The notes: generated by a model not told the origin, from the letters alone. 64,000 bases of DNA from Bacteroidetes bacterium UBA1935 (GCA_002337045.1 DDFF01000002.1:1-64000); one strand, 5' to 3'. Shown: positions 27,574-36,135, numbered from the stretch's first letter. Made by a program: numbers and translations.

Positions 27574-27601
27574 TTGATTTTTCTTTCTTCTTTCTACTCG
27601 T

Positions 27602-27609
27602 TACTTTTG
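27602..27609 (+). promoter_or_regulatory. dnaX promoter -7 box (TACTTTTG)
   Basis: TACTTTTG lies 12 bases before the dnaX ATG and fits TAnnTTTG exactly; a TTG at 27574-27576 is a weak -33 candidate with a long spacer. Confidence 0.5.
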
Positions 27610-27621
27610 ACTTAATAAGAG

Positions 27622-29505
27622 ATGTCAGACCAGTATATAGTATCGGCCCGTAAATACCGCCCGCAAACCTTTGATACGGTTGTGGGGCAGGAGCATATTA
27701 CCACTACGCTCAAAAATGCCATTCGCCACAATCATCTGGCGCATGCATATCTGTTTTGCGGTCCGCGTGGTGTGGGTAAAACTACTTGCGCCCGTATATT
27801 GGCAAAGACCATCAATTGCGAAAACCCGACGGCTGATATAGAAGCCTGTGGTACATGTGCTACCTGTCAGAGCTTTAACAACAATACATCTTTCAATGTA
27901 TTCGAGCTAGATGCAGCCAGCAACAACTCGGTAGATGATATCCGTAACCTTACAGACCAAGTACGTTTCGCTCCGCAACAAGGTAAGTACAAGATATACA
28001 TCATAGATGAGGTTCACATGCTCAGTGCTGCGGCCTTCAACGCCTTTCTGAAGACGCTGGAAGAACCGCCACCGTATGCCATCTTCATCCTTGCCACTAC
28101 AGAGAAGCACAAGATACTGCCAACCATCCTCAGCCGTTGTCAGATATTCGACTTCAAGCGCATTACCACTACAGACATCGTAAACCACCTGCACAGCATT
28201 GCTACCAAAGAAGGGGTAGTAGCGCAGGAGGCGGGCCTGCACGTCATAGCGCAGAAGAGTGAAGGTTGTATGCGCGATGCCCTGAGTATGCTCGACAGGA
28301 TAGTAAGCTTTACCAATGGTATGCTTACCTACCAGAGCACGATGGAGCACCTCAATCTGCTGGATGCTGACTACTACTTCAAACTAACCGACTATTTGCT
28401 GAGCCAGGATGTAAGCGGTGCGCTGCTGCAACTGGATAGTGCACTGGAACGTGGTTTTGAAGGAGATGTAATACTGGAGGGTATGGCAGAACATCTGCGC
28501 AACCTGTTGCTGTGCAAAGACCCGCGTATGGCCAAGCTGCTGGATGTACCCGCAGATCATAAGCCTGTGTTTCACGAAAAAGCCAATCAGACACCGCCAT
28601 CATTTATCATTTCTGCTTTGAATGTGGTAAACGACAGCGAGATCAATTATAAGAACGCTACCAACAAGCGCCTGCATGTAGAAATGTGCCTGATACGGCT
28701 TTGTTATGTGCTGCAGGTAACATCGGCATCAGCCGGTGATGAAAAAAAAAACACTGATAGTATAGGTTTTGCTCCGCCCAAAGCTGCTGCTCATGTTGCA
28801 CACCCACAGGTACAGCAAGCGCCACCGCCACCGCCACCTGTTCCACAGCCGGCACCCGCAAAGGTTATAGACTTGGCGCCACCTCCGCATGATGTGCTTC
28901 CGGCAAGTATTACGGCAGAGCCCGAGCCTGTAATGCAGCCCAAACCTGCACCGCAGCCCAAACCTGCACCGCAGCCTGCCATGCCTGTACAGCCACTGGC
29001 GTCAAATGTCAATCCGATATTTGCACCACCGCCGCCAGAGGCTACAACTACTACACGTCGCATCAGCAAGAACTTTATAGACCTTGATGCCGTGATAGAT
29101 GCAGAGCTGAAGAACCAGCAGGCAGAGCGTAAACAAGTAACGCTCGAACTGGTGCAAAGCATCTGGCAGATGTATAAAGACAGCATACCAATTACCCGTA
29201 GCTCGCTCCGCAGCCAGCTTACGATGATGGACATGGAGTTTTACCCGCCCGATGAGGTGCGTATCATCTGCAAGGATGAGATGATTGAATCTGCTGCCAA
29301 CAACGAAAGGAACACACTGATAGACCTCTTCCGCAAGGAGTCTGAAAACCCGCTGCGCGTACGTGTAGAACTGCGTAAGGATATGGTTATCAAAGAAGAA
29401 GGCCCGAAGGTGCTGAGCAAGCCCGAAGTGCTGGAAGAGATGAAGAAGAAGAACCCCTCACTGGCCAAACTTTGTGATGCGTTGAATATGCAGATAGAGT
29501 GGTAA
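27622..29505 (+). CDS. dnaX: DNA polymerase III subunit tau (and gamma by slippage)
   Basis: 627 residues. Clamp-loader ATPase: GPRGVGKTT (Walker A), zinc-module cysteines near 73-85, the Walker B/DEVHM sequence, and the sensor SRC. After about residue 380 a long Pro/Ala-rich segment leads to the C-terminal tau domain. At 28742-28751 ten consecutive A's fall in codons 374-377; a -1 shift gives K-H and then tandem stops TGA TAG at 28755-28760, yielding a gamma form of about 378 residues. Position and outcome match the known dnaX slippage in E. coli and Thermus. Confidence 0.95.
   Translation: MSDQYIVSARKYRPQTFDTVVGQEHITTTLKNAIRHNHLAHAYLFCGPRGVGKTTCARILAKTINCENPTADIEACGTCATCQSFNNNTSFNVFELDAASNNSVDDIRNLTDQVRFAPQQGKYKIYIIDEVHMLSAAAFNAFLKTLEEPPPYAIFILATTEKHKILPTILSRCQIFDFKRITTTDIVNHLHSIATKEGVVAQEAGLHVIAQKSEGCMRDALSMLDRIVSFTNGMLTYQSTMEHLNLLDADYYFKLTDYLLSQDVSGALLQLDSALERGFEGDVILEGMAEHLRNLLLCKDPRMAKLLDVPADHKPVFHEKANQTPPSFIISALNVVNDSEINYKNATNKRLHVEMCLIRLCYVLQVTSASAGDEKKNTDSIGFAPPKAAAHVAHPQVQQAPPPPPPVPQPAPAKVIDLAPPPHDVLPASITAEPEPVMQPKPAPQPKPAPQPAMPVQPLASNVNPIFAPPPPEATTTTRRISKNFIDLDAVIDAELKNQQAERKQVTLELVQSIWQMYKDSIPITRSSLRSQLTMMDMEFYPPDEVRIICKDEMIESAANNERNTLIDLFRKESENPLRVRVELRKDMVIKEEGPKVLSKPEVLEEMKKKNPSLAKLCDALNMQIEW
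28742..28751 (+). other. Ten-A slippage site within dnaX
   Basis: A10 spans the second half of the GAA codon, two AAA codons and the start of AAC. In the -1 frame the next codons are AAA, CAC, TGA, TAG; in the +1 frame a TAG occurs at 28763. Either transcriptional or ribosomal slippage would make a protein truncated just after the AAA+ clamp-loader part. Confidence 0.6.
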
Positions 29506-29604
29506 GCAAGGTAGTTTTTCGATAAATAGGCTATTTGATAATGTGTGCAGCCATTTTGCCAATAATTAAGGCATCGGGTTGCAGAAAGAAACGAACATTT
29601 GTGT

Positions 29605-29612
29605 TACTTTTG
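29605..29612 (+). promoter_or_regulatory. Promoter -7 box of E2 gene (TACTTTTG)
   Basis: TACTTTTG with TTG at 29579-29581 (23-base spacer) stands 32 bases before the ATG at 29645 and supports that start, since the frame's earlier start at 29579 would overlap the promoter. Confidence 0.5.
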
Positions 29613-29644
29613 ACACTCAAAAACCAATAACTAAGACACGACTT

Positions 29645-31249
29645 ATGGCCGAAGCGATACGAATGCCGTTGCTGAGCGATACGATGAAAGAAGGGGTGAT
29701 AGCGGAATGGCACAAAAAAGTAGGGGATAAGGTAAAAAGTGATGATATATTAGCCGAAGTGGAAACGGACAAAGCTACTATGGAAGTAATGCCATATGTA
29801 GACGGTACGTTGCTGTATGTAGGTGTGGAGAAAGGAAAGGCTGCTAAAGTAAATGATATTATTGCCATCATAGGTAAAGAAGGTGAAGACTATAGCGCAT
29901 TGCTGAGTGCTGCAGCTGCACCGGCACCTGTTGCTGAAGCACCTGCACAAGCTGCGTCTGCTGCTCCGACAGCTGCTGCACCTGCTCCGAAACCTGGCGA
30001 TGCAACTGTTATCCGCATGCCGTTGCTGAGCGACACCATGAAAGAAGGGAAAATAGTAGCATGGCACAAGAAAGTAGGCGACAGCATCAAGAGTGATGAT
30101 GTAATGGCCGAAGTGGAAACAGACAAAGCCACTATGGAAGTAATGCCTTATGTAGATGGCACCCTGCTGTACATTGGTGTACAGGAAGGTAATGCTGCTA
30201 AGGTGAATGAAATTATAGCTATCGTTGGTAAAGCTGGTACAGATGTAGCTCCTTACCTTACAGATACTCCTGTTGCTCCGCAGGCAAATGCGCCAAGTGC
30301 TGCACCTGCACAGGCTGCTGCTCCTGTAGCGGCGGCGGCTGCACCTGTTGCTGCAAACGCTAACAGCGATGAAAGGGTAAAGATATCTCCGCTGGCTAAA
30401 AAGCTGGCAGAAGAGAAAGGCATCAACCTGAGCACAGTAAGTGGTACCGGTGATAATGGCCGCATCATCAAACGCGATATTGATAACTACCAACCATCTG
30501 CTGCACCTGCTGCTGCCGCTGCACCTGCAAAAGCTGCAAGCTTTGTACAGGCTGCACCTGTAGGCCAGGAAGCATATACAGACAAGCCACTGTCGCAAAT
30601 GCGCAAAGTGATTGCACAGCGCCTGTCAGACAGTATGTTTACCGCTCCGCACTTCTACCTGCGCATTACGGTAACGATGGATAAGGCGATGGAAGCCCGC
30701 AAAGCTATCAACGATGTATCGCCTGTTAAAGTATCATTCAACGACCTGATAATAAAAGCATGTGCTATGGCGCTGCGCCAGCATCCTGATGTTAACAGCA
30801 GTTGGATGGGCGACTTCATCCGCCACAATCAGCACATACACGTAGGTACTGCTGTAGCTATAGAAGATGGCCTTATAGTACCTGTTGTTAAGTTTGCAGA
30901 CCAGAAGTCGCTATCGCAGATAGCTGCAGAGGCTAAAGAACTGGCAGACAAGGCTAAGACCAAGAAACTGCAACCACAGGAGTTTACAGGCAATACATTC
31001 ACTATATCTAATCTGGGTATGATGGGTATAGATGAGTTTACTGCCATCATCAATCCGCCTGATAGCTGCATACTGGCGGTGGGCAATATCGTACCAACAC
31101 CTGTTGTAGAGAACAATCAGGTAGTGGTTCGCAACCTGCTGAAACTGACACTGAGCTGCGACCACAGGGTAGTAGACGGTGCGGTAGGTGCGCGCTTCCT
31201 GCAAACACTGAAAACACACCTGGAAAACCCGGTGACAATGCTGGTGTGA
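29645..31249 (+). CDS. Pyruvate dehydrogenase E2, dihydrolipoamide acetyltransferase
   Basis: 534 residues from ATG 29645 (MAEAIRMPLLSDTMKEG). Two lipoyl domains (about 1-78 and 118-200), each with the lipoylated lysine in ETDKATMEV, joined by Ala/Pro linkers; an E1/E3-binding domain (ISPLAKKLAEEKGINLSTVSGTG); and the catalytic acyltransferase domain ending DHRVVDGAVGARFL, where the histidine and aspartate act. It carries acetyl groups from E1 to CoA. The E1 alpha gene is at 40784, separated by 9.5 kb. Confidence 0.95.
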   Translation: MAEAIRMPLLSDTMKEGVIAEWHKKVGDKVKSDDILAEVETDKATMEVMPYVDGTLLYVGVEKGKAAKVNDIIAIIGKEGEDYSALLSAAAAPAPVAEAPAQAASAAPTAAAPAPKPGDATVIRMPLLSDTMKEGKIVAWHKKVGDSIKSDDVMAEVETDKATMEVMPYVDGTLLYIGVQEGNAAKVNEIIAIVGKAGTDVAPYLTDTPVAPQANAPSAAPAQAAAPVAAAAAPVAANANSDERVKISPLAKKLAEEKGINLSTVSGTGDNGRIIKRDIDNYQPSAAPAAAAAPAKAASFVQAAPVGQEAYTDKPLSQMRKVIAQRLSDSMFTAPHFYLRITVTMDKAMEARKAINDVSPVKVSFNDLIIKACAMALRQHPDVNSSWMGDFIRHNQHIHVGTAVAIEDGLIVPVVKFADQKSLSQIAAEAKELADKAKTKKLQPQEFTGNTFTISNLGMMGIDEFTAIINPPDSCILAVGNIVPTPVVENNQVVVRNLLKLTLSCDHRVVDGAVGARFLQTLKTHLENPVTMLV

Positions 31250-31283
31250 TAGTCAATACAAGACGTTAGTAAGTATAATTATA

Positions 31284-31309
31284 AAAGGTGCCCTTAAACG
31301 GGCACCTTT
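31284..31309 (+). terminator. Terminator after E2 gene
   Basis: AAAGGTGCCC / GGGCACCTTT around TTAAAC, then TATTTTT. Confidence 0.8.
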
Positions 31310-31340
31310 ATTTTTGTGGTTTGTTATATACCCGCAATGA

Positions 31341-31370
31341 AAAAGCCCTTGCAGTGTAGCAAGGGCTTTT
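31341..31370 (-). terminator. Terminator after rplY
   Basis: AAAAGCCCTTGC / GCAAGGGCTTTT around AGTGTA, 22 bases past the rplY stop on the minus strand; A/T-rich on both ends. Confidence 0.8.
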
Positions 31371-31391
31371 ATATGTTCTAAGCGGTTAGGC

Positions 31392-31985
31392 TTATTTTTT
31401 ACCTTTACCTGCAGTAGCTTCAGCGCTTTCTGCTTGTTTCAGCGCACGTGTCATTACTACAGATGCTACCGGGATACGTGGAGAGTTCATGATTTCGATG
31501 TTCTCAACATTTACATCCTGAACACGAACGTTGCCATTCAGTTCCAAATTTTCGATGTTCAGTTCCAGGTTCTCACGCAGGAATTTAGGATAAGTGCGCA
31601 CTTTCAGGCTCTTAACTTTTACTTCCAGACGACCACCCGCTTTTACACCCACTGGCTGACCAACGAATTTCAAAGGCAGGTTAGCAATTACTTTCTTGTC
31701 TTCAACCAGTTCCAACAAGTCTACGTGGTTCAGTTCGTCAGTCAGAACGTCGAACTGCAGGTCTTTCATGATACAAGTGTAAGATTTACCATCTACAGTG
31801 ATTTCTGCCAACTGGAAGTCAGGCGTATAAACCAATGGACGGAAATACAATTGGTCTGCACTGAAATGGATTGTTTCTTTACCACCGTATATTACCGCTG
31901 GTACTTGACCTTCAGAACGAAGACGGCGTGTTACTGTTTTACCGTGTTCGCTTCTGCTTTTACCTTCAATTTTTACAACTTTCAT
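31392..31985 (-). CDS. rplY: 50S ribosomal protein L25/general stress protein Ctc
   Basis: 197 residues from ATG 31985 (MKVVKIEGKSRSEHGKT), the family start; the upstream frame is extra. Two-domain Ctc form: the L25 domain (about 1-90, binding 5S rRNA) then the TL5/Ctc C-terminal beta domain. Codon-rich in basic residues. It lies downstream of prs on the same strand (about 210 bases apart), a common prs-rplY arrangement. Confidence 0.93.
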   Translation of the reverse strand: MKVVKIEGKSRSEHGKTVTRRLRSEGQVPAVIYGGKETIHFSADQLYFRPLVYTPDFQLAEITVDGKSYTCIMKDLQFDVLTDELNHVDLLELVEDKKVIANLPLKFVGQPVGVKAGGRLEVKVKSLKVRTYPKFLRENLELNIENLELNGNVRVQDVNVENIEIMNSPRIPVASVVMTRALKQAESAEATAGKGKK

Positions 31986-32115
31986 TTTAAAAGTTTTGTA
32001 TTTCAACACCGTGCGAATACCCGTCAAACATACGGACGTTGAAATGGTAGTTAACTAATAATGTACGCTATTGATGAGCGGACAGGTTTTTTTGTTTAAA
32101 CAGTCTTTATAATTT

Positions 32116-32199
32116 AGTTGATTGGTTGATTTGTTGCCTTGTTAATCGGTATCTATCAGTAACCAATCAACAGATAAACTAGTCAACTACTCAACTACT
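32116..32199. repeat. Opposed GTTGATT-type repeats between prs and rplY
   Basis: TAGTTGATTGGTTGATTTG on the plus strand at about 32115-32133 and the reverse-complement type CCAATCAACAGATAAACTAG at 32164-32183, continuing to the prs stop (AGTCAACTACTCAACTA). The two copies face each other and could fold into an imperfect hairpin just after prs. Confidence 0.5.
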
Positions 32200-33142
32200 T
32201 TTTACCATGTACAAATAAAGAACTAATCGACTTGTTCTCGAAAGTATTGCGGATAGCCACTGCAAACAGTTCAGCCGTAGACAATACTTTAATCTTAGAA
32301 CATTCCCCTTTCAGTGGTATAGTATCGCAAACAACCAGTTCTTCCAGTTCAGAATTCTGTATGTTTTCGTATGCTTTACCACTCAGCACCGGGTGTGTAC
32401 AGAAAGCGCGTACAGACAATGCACCGCGTTCTTTCAGTATAGCAGCAGACTTGCTCAGTGTGCCCGCAGTATCGCAGATATCATCTATCAATACTACGTG
32501 TTTGCCGCTTACATCACCTATTACCGTCATTGCAGCTACCTCGTTGGCGCGTTTGCGTTGCTTGTCACAGATTACCATGTCAAGGCCAAAATACTTGGCT
32601 ACTTCGCGCACCCTGTTGGTACTACCCACGTCGGGGGACGCAAAGATAAGGTTTTCCATGTTAAGATTTTCAATATATGGTATGAAAATAGCAGAGCTAT
32701 CCAGGTGATCCACCGGAATATCAAAGAAACCTTGTATTTGCGGTGCGTGCAGGTCCATCGTCATTACCCTGTTTGCGCCTGCTGTTGTCAGCAGATTTGC
32801 CACCAGTTTTGATGCGATTGCCACACGTGGCTTGTCTTTCCTGTCCTGACGGGCAAAGCCGAAATAAGGTATAACCGCTGTGATGTAACCGGCAGAAGCA
32901 CGGCGCGCAGCGTCAATCATCATCAGCAGTTCCATCAGATTGTCTGACGGGGCAGATGTAGATTGTACCAGGAAAACATAGTCACCACGGATTGATTCAT
33001 TGAATACCGGCTGAAACTCACCATCACTGAACTTCTGGATTGTGAGGTTGCCTAATTGCTTACCAAAAGATTTGGCAATCTGCTCCGCCAGGTATGTAGA
33101 ACTCGTGCCGGAGAATATCTTAACAGATGACTGCATGAACAT
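32195..33142 (-). CDS. prs: Ribose-phosphate pyrophosphokinase
   Basis: About 315 residues from ATG 33142 (33136 also possible); the frame upstream is not family. Makes PRPP from ribose 5-phosphate and ATP. Signatures: FSDGEFQPVFNESIRG, PYFGFARQDRKDKPR, the PRPP-binding loop VVLIDDICDTAGTL, and VRAFCTHPVLSG. TACTTTTG at 33167-33160 on the minus strand is the likely promoter. The stop TAG is immediately followed by a GTTGA-type repeat. Confidence 0.96.
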   Translation of the reverse strand: MFMQSSVKIFSGTSSTYLAEQIAKSFGKQLGNLTIQKFSDGEFQPVFNESIRGDYVFLVQSTSAPSDNLMELLMMIDAARRASAGYITAVIPYFGFARQDRKDKPRVAIASKLVANLLTTAGANRVMTMDLHAPQIQGFFDIPVDHLDSSAIFIPYIENLNMENLIFASPDVGSTNRVREVAKYFGLDMVICDKQRKRANEVAAMTVIGDVSGKHVVLIDDICDTAGTLSKSAAILKERGALSVRAFCTHPVLSGKAYENIQNSELEELVVCDTIPLKGECSKIKVLSTAELFAVAIRNTFENKSISSLFVHGKK

Positions 33143-33159
33143 TGTATCAGAATGGAGTG

Positions 33160-33167
33160 CAAAAGTA
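33160..33167 (-). promoter_or_regulatory. prs promoter -7 box
   Basis: On the minus strand TACTTTTG, 17 bases before the ATG at 33142. Confidence 0.5.
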
Positions 33168-33230
33168 AACAAAGCATGTGGTACTATAAAGAGATATTTA
33201 TACTGAATTAATGATTTTATTTTCAGAATA

Positions 33231-33246
33231 TTTTGAAAATTCAAAA
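33231..33246. promoter_or_regulatory. Inverted repeat upstream of GbsR-type regulator
   Basis: TTTTGAA-AA-TTCAAAA, a 7-2-7 inverted repeat 22 bases before the regulator start. A similar sequence TCTGAAAATTCAAT occurs at about 33845-33858 between the regulator and the membrane-protein genes. Possible operator pair. Confidence 0.4.
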
Positions 33247-33267
33247 AGGTATATTTATCTTTACATT

Positions 33268-33774
33268 ATGAAACTGGAAGAGGCAAAACAGCAGTTTATT
33301 AATAGCTGGGGAGTGATAGGCACACAGTGGGGTATTAACCGCACCATGGCGCAGATACATGCGTTGCTGATGGTGAGTGCTGAGCCACTGAGTGCAGATG
33401 ATGTGATGGAGCAGCTACAGATAAGCCGTGGTAATGCCAATATGAATATACGCGAGCTGATAGACTGGAAGCTGGTAGACAAAGTATTGAAACCGGGTGA
33501 GCGTAAGGAGTTTTTTACCGCAGAGAAAGACATCTGGAAAGTAGCCATGCGCATTACCAATGAAAGGAAACGCAGAGAATTGGATCCGATAATTAAAGTA
33601 CTGGAAGAAATTGGTGAGGTAGAAGGAGATAAGAAAGACAAAGACGTGAAAGCATTTACAGACACAGTAACCCAATTGCAAAAATTTGCCAAACAGGCAG
33701 ACAAGGCACTTAGCAGCCTTACAAAGGCTGACGAGAATTGGTTTACAGGAACGATACTAAAGTTGTTTAAATAG
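33268..33774 (+). CDS. GbsR/MarR-family transcriptional regulator
   Basis: 168 residues from ATG 33268 (MKLEEAKQQFINSWGVIG). A winged helix (about 30-95) contains PLSADDVMEQLQISRGNANMNIRELIDWKLV, the GbsR-type recognition region, followed by a helical dimerisation part. It heads a run of small membrane-protein genes on the same strand, so it probably controls them. Inverted repeats on both sides are candidate binding sites. Confidence 0.88.
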   Translation: MKLEEAKQQFINSWGVIGTQWGINRTMAQIHALLMVSAEPLSADDVMEQLQISRGNANMNIRELIDWKLVDKVLKPGERKEFFTAEKDIWKVAMRITNERKRRELDPIIKVLEEIGEVEGDKKDKDVKAFTDTVTQLQKFAKQADKALSSLTKADENWFTGTILKLFK

Positions 33775-33944
33775 TTACTTTAAACGTTTGCAAAAACAAA
33801 GCCGGAGCAATCCGGTTTTATTTAGCAAAACATCTTTCAATAAATTCTGAAAATTCAATAATAATGACAAAGAGCAGTCATCCTCCCTAAGTGAATAAAG
33901 CTCGCAGTAATATATTATCCAATTCACTTTTTAAAATCTGTTTT

Positions 33945-34319
33945 ATGAACAACATCATAGTATTATACGCTGCCTATTTGCTGATAACCATAATAGTAAC
34001 TATATGGGTAGCCCGTACTTTGTTTCGCAATGGTAAATTGTTTCTGGTAGATATATTTCATGGTAATAAAGACTTGGCAGAGGCAGTAAACAATCTGCTG
34101 CTGGTAGGCTTTTATCTTATCAATATAGGTTATGCAGTATATACACTGCAGGTAGTGGCAGAAGTAAACAGTGTCCGTGCCGTGATAGAAATCCTGAGTC
34201 TGAAAATTGGCGCCATCATCCTGATATTGGGTTGTATGCACTTCCTCAATATGTTCATCTTCTTCCGCCTGCGCAAAAGGGCGCTGATAGAAAAACGTAA
34301 CCATGAACTGGGCTATTAA
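33945..34319 (+). CDS. Small integral membrane protein, three to four helices
   Basis: 124 residues from ATG 33945 (the upstream GTG at 33891 lacks support). Hydrophobic helices at about 4-24, 45-72 and 80-102, ending with a basic segment (RLRKRALIEKRNHELGY). It resembles an unnamed Bacteroidota membrane protein often near GbsR regulators and Rossmann epimerases. It is not similar to the four following paralogues. Confidence 0.65.
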   Translation: MNNIIVLYAAYLLITIIVTIWVARTLFRNGKLFLVDIFHGNKDLAEAVNNLLLVGFYLINIGYAVYTLQVVAEVNSVRAVIEILSLKIGAIILILGCMHFLNMFIFFRLRKRALIEKRNHELGY

Positions 34320-34349
34320 TCATTCTTAATAAACTCAACACCTGCCACA

Positions 34350-34769
34350 ATGAGCATTGTAAAATTTTGGAAAGCGCTGGACATTGCAGGACAGATACTA
34401 TGTGTATGGTTGCCACTGCGAGCTGAGGATATGAACGCGCCCGGGGATGATGTATTCTATATGTACTTCATACTAGGAGGGTGGCAGGTGGTGAGTTTTA
34501 TGGCACACAAAGCCACGAAAGAAAAAGGTAATGAAGCAAGAAAGCTATACGGGTTGTTGCTGCTACTGATAGTAGTTGCTGGTATGGTAAGTGCAGTGTT
34601 GGTAGCACCAACAGGCGCGCTGATGTTGGTACTCTATGCAATGACAATGATGTTTATAGGGCCGGCTATGGCGGTGTTTTATTTTGTGATTTGTGTAGTA
34701 GAATTTATTTCACTCCTTTTTTCTAAACGGGAAAAAACTACAGATTATGAAACATCAGATTCTGAATAA
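34350..34769 (+). CDS. Four-helix membrane protein, tandem paralogue 1
   Basis: 139 residues with about four helices. Shared features with the next three genes: an opening K-x-x-D-I/F-x-x-Q, a YF-x-LG-x-x-Q-x-x-S motif in the second helix and an AR(K/R)LYG-like element at the loop before helix 3. Its C-terminal 23 bases overlap the start of paralogue 2. Function unknown. Confidence 0.7.
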   Translation: MSIVKFWKALDIAGQILCVWLPLRAEDMNAPGDDVFYMYFILGGWQVVSFMAHKATKEKGNEARKLYGLLLLLIVVAGMVSAVLVAPTGALMLVLYAMTMMFIGPAMAVFYFVICVVEFISLLFSKREKTTDYETSDSE

Positions 34770-35151
34770 AATATTAGACATATCAGGCCAGTTAATGTGC
34801 ATATTGTTCCCTATACTCATCTTCCTGCAAACTGCCAATGATGCAATACTAAGCTTTATATACTTTGCCCTAGGGTTATGGCAGCTCTTGAGCTTTATGC
34901 TAAACATGAGTGCTGCAGATAAAAGTGTGCAGGCAACTGGTGCCAGAAAAGTGTATGGTGGAGCATTGAGAGTAATTTTAGTTGCCGGGGTTATTAGCCT
35001 CATCGCACTAATGACACCTATAGGAGTAATAGCATTTGGCTATATGTTTGCGATGCTGATAGTTGGCGCACTGATGGCTGTATTCTACATCATTATTTCA
35101 GTTGTAGAATTAAGGAAATTAATCTCAGCAAATACTAAACTGAATAAATAA
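34747..35151 (+). CDS. Four-helix membrane protein, tandem paralogue 2
   Basis: 134 residues; its start (MKHQILNKILDISGQ) aligns with paralogue 1 (MSIVKFWKALDIAGQ), which supports the ATG at 34747 despite the 23-base overlap with the preceding gene. Motifs YFALGLWQLLSFMLN and ARKVYG are as in the others. Four predicted helices; unknown function. Translation is probably coupled to paralogue 1. Confidence 0.7.
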   Translation: MKHQILNKILDISGQLMCILFPILIFLQTANDAILSFIYFALGLWQLLSFMLNMSAADKSVQATGARKVYGGALRVILVAGVISLIALMTPIGVIAFGYMFAMLIVGALMAVFYIIISVVELRKLISANTKLNK

Positions 35152-35153
35152 TT

Positions 35154-35588
35154 ATGAAAGAGTTATTAATACTGAAACGTATAGATTTCTGGTTGCAGCC
35201 AATAGCAGTAGTAGCCCCAATGATTATAGGTTCCATTATTAAAGAACCATGGCTTGCAATGTGTATCCATTTTTCGCTAGGTGGTGTGCAGGCAGTAAGT
35301 TGTTTGCTGAACAGGTTTTTTCTGCAAAATGAATACAGGGCTGGTAGCAGAGGTTTGTATGAACTGGTGTTACTCATTTTTGCCATCATCGGTGTCTTTG
35401 CATTGATTGCTGCAAATGGCAATAAATCGGGTAGCGAAGATTTTGTGATTATGTACTTGTTGGTAATGTTGGTAGCAGGTATTGTAATGGGTATATGGTA
35501 TATGATACTCAGCTTTAAAGAATACGACAATATTGAAAGGCTGATAAAACAAAAAGAAACTGCGAACGAAAATAATCTGATTGTTTAA
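35154..35588 (+). CDS. Four-helix membrane protein, tandem paralogue 3
   Basis: 144 residues, 2 bases after paralogue 2. Opening KELLILKRIDFW is almost identical to paralogue 4 (KELLLLKRIDFW). Conserved FSLGGVQAVSCLLNR and SRGLYEL follow the family pattern. Paralogues 3 and 4 are clearly the most recent duplication. Confidence 0.7.
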   Translation: MKELLILKRIDFWLQPIAVVAPMIIGSIIKEPWLAMCIHFSLGGVQAVSCLLNRFFLQNEYRAGSRGLYELVLLIFAIIGVFALIAANGNKSGSEDFVIMYLLVMLVAGIVMGIWYMILSFKEYDNIERLIKQKETANENNLIV

Positions 35589-35605
35589 CACATCAATTTA
35601 CAAAC

Positions 35606-36022
35606 ATGAAAGAGTTGTTGTTATTGAAACGTATTGACTTTTGGGCACAGCTGCTTGCTATTGCTGTTCCGATATTGTTGGTAATAGCTACAAAAAATGA
35701 TGAGTTGTTTTTTGTGATATATTTTACCCTCGGTGGTGTGCAGGTGCTGAGTTGCCTGATAAACAAAGCAGGCCTAGATAAAGAATACAAAGATGGTGCA
35801 AGAAAAGGTTATGAAATTGCACTGTTGATAATAACTGTACTTGGGTTTATTGCATTGCTTGATGCTTATAACCCTAGCCATAGAGGCGGCAATTTTGCTA
35901 TGATGTATTTATTTGTATTATTATTAACGGGTTTTATTATGGGTATGTTGTATCTGATAATTAGTGCAAACGAAATGATATTCATATCTAAACTGGTAAA
36001 ACGCCACGAACTGATAAAGTAA
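35606..36022 (+). CDS. Four-helix membrane protein, tandem paralogue 4
   Basis: 138 residues, 17 bases after paralogue 3. Motifs YFTLGGVQVLSCLINK and ARKGYEI match the others. Last helix is followed by KLVKRHELIK. Followed 5 bases later by the truncated epimerase stub, so the operon's original end is lost or rearranged. Confidence 0.7.
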   Translation: MKELLLLKRIDFWAQLLAIAVPILLVIATKNDELFFVIYFTLGGVQVLSCLINKAGLDKEYKDGARKGYEIALLIITVLGFIALLDAYNPSHRGGNFAMMYLFVLLLTGFIMGMLYLIISANEMIFISKLVKRHELIK

Positions 36023-36027
36023 CGGTT

Positions 36028-36135
36028 ATGCTGAAAGGTTTGAAAATAGTAATAGCAGGTGGCACCGGTTTTATGGGCAATGCTATGGCCAATGCCTGGG
36101 CAGAGGATAATGAAGCCATAATACAAAAGAGGTAA
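36028..36135 (+). pseudogene. N-terminal stub of a Rossmann epimerase (TIGR01777-like)
   Basis: A 35-codon frame reading MLKGLKIVIAGGTGFMGNAM and then AWAEDNEAIIQKR before TAA. The GGTGFMG glycine motif is the NAD(P)-binding loop that opens NAD-dependent epimerase/dehydratases, which are normally about 290-300 residues. Only the first beta-alpha unit survives. It follows paralogue 4 closely and probably was the last gene of that operon before a deletion. Confidence 0.6.

Noticed and set aside
29750..30598. 282-residue minus-strand frame
   Set aside because: Antisense to the lipoyl and linker part of E2; the duplicated lipoyl domains create the open frame.
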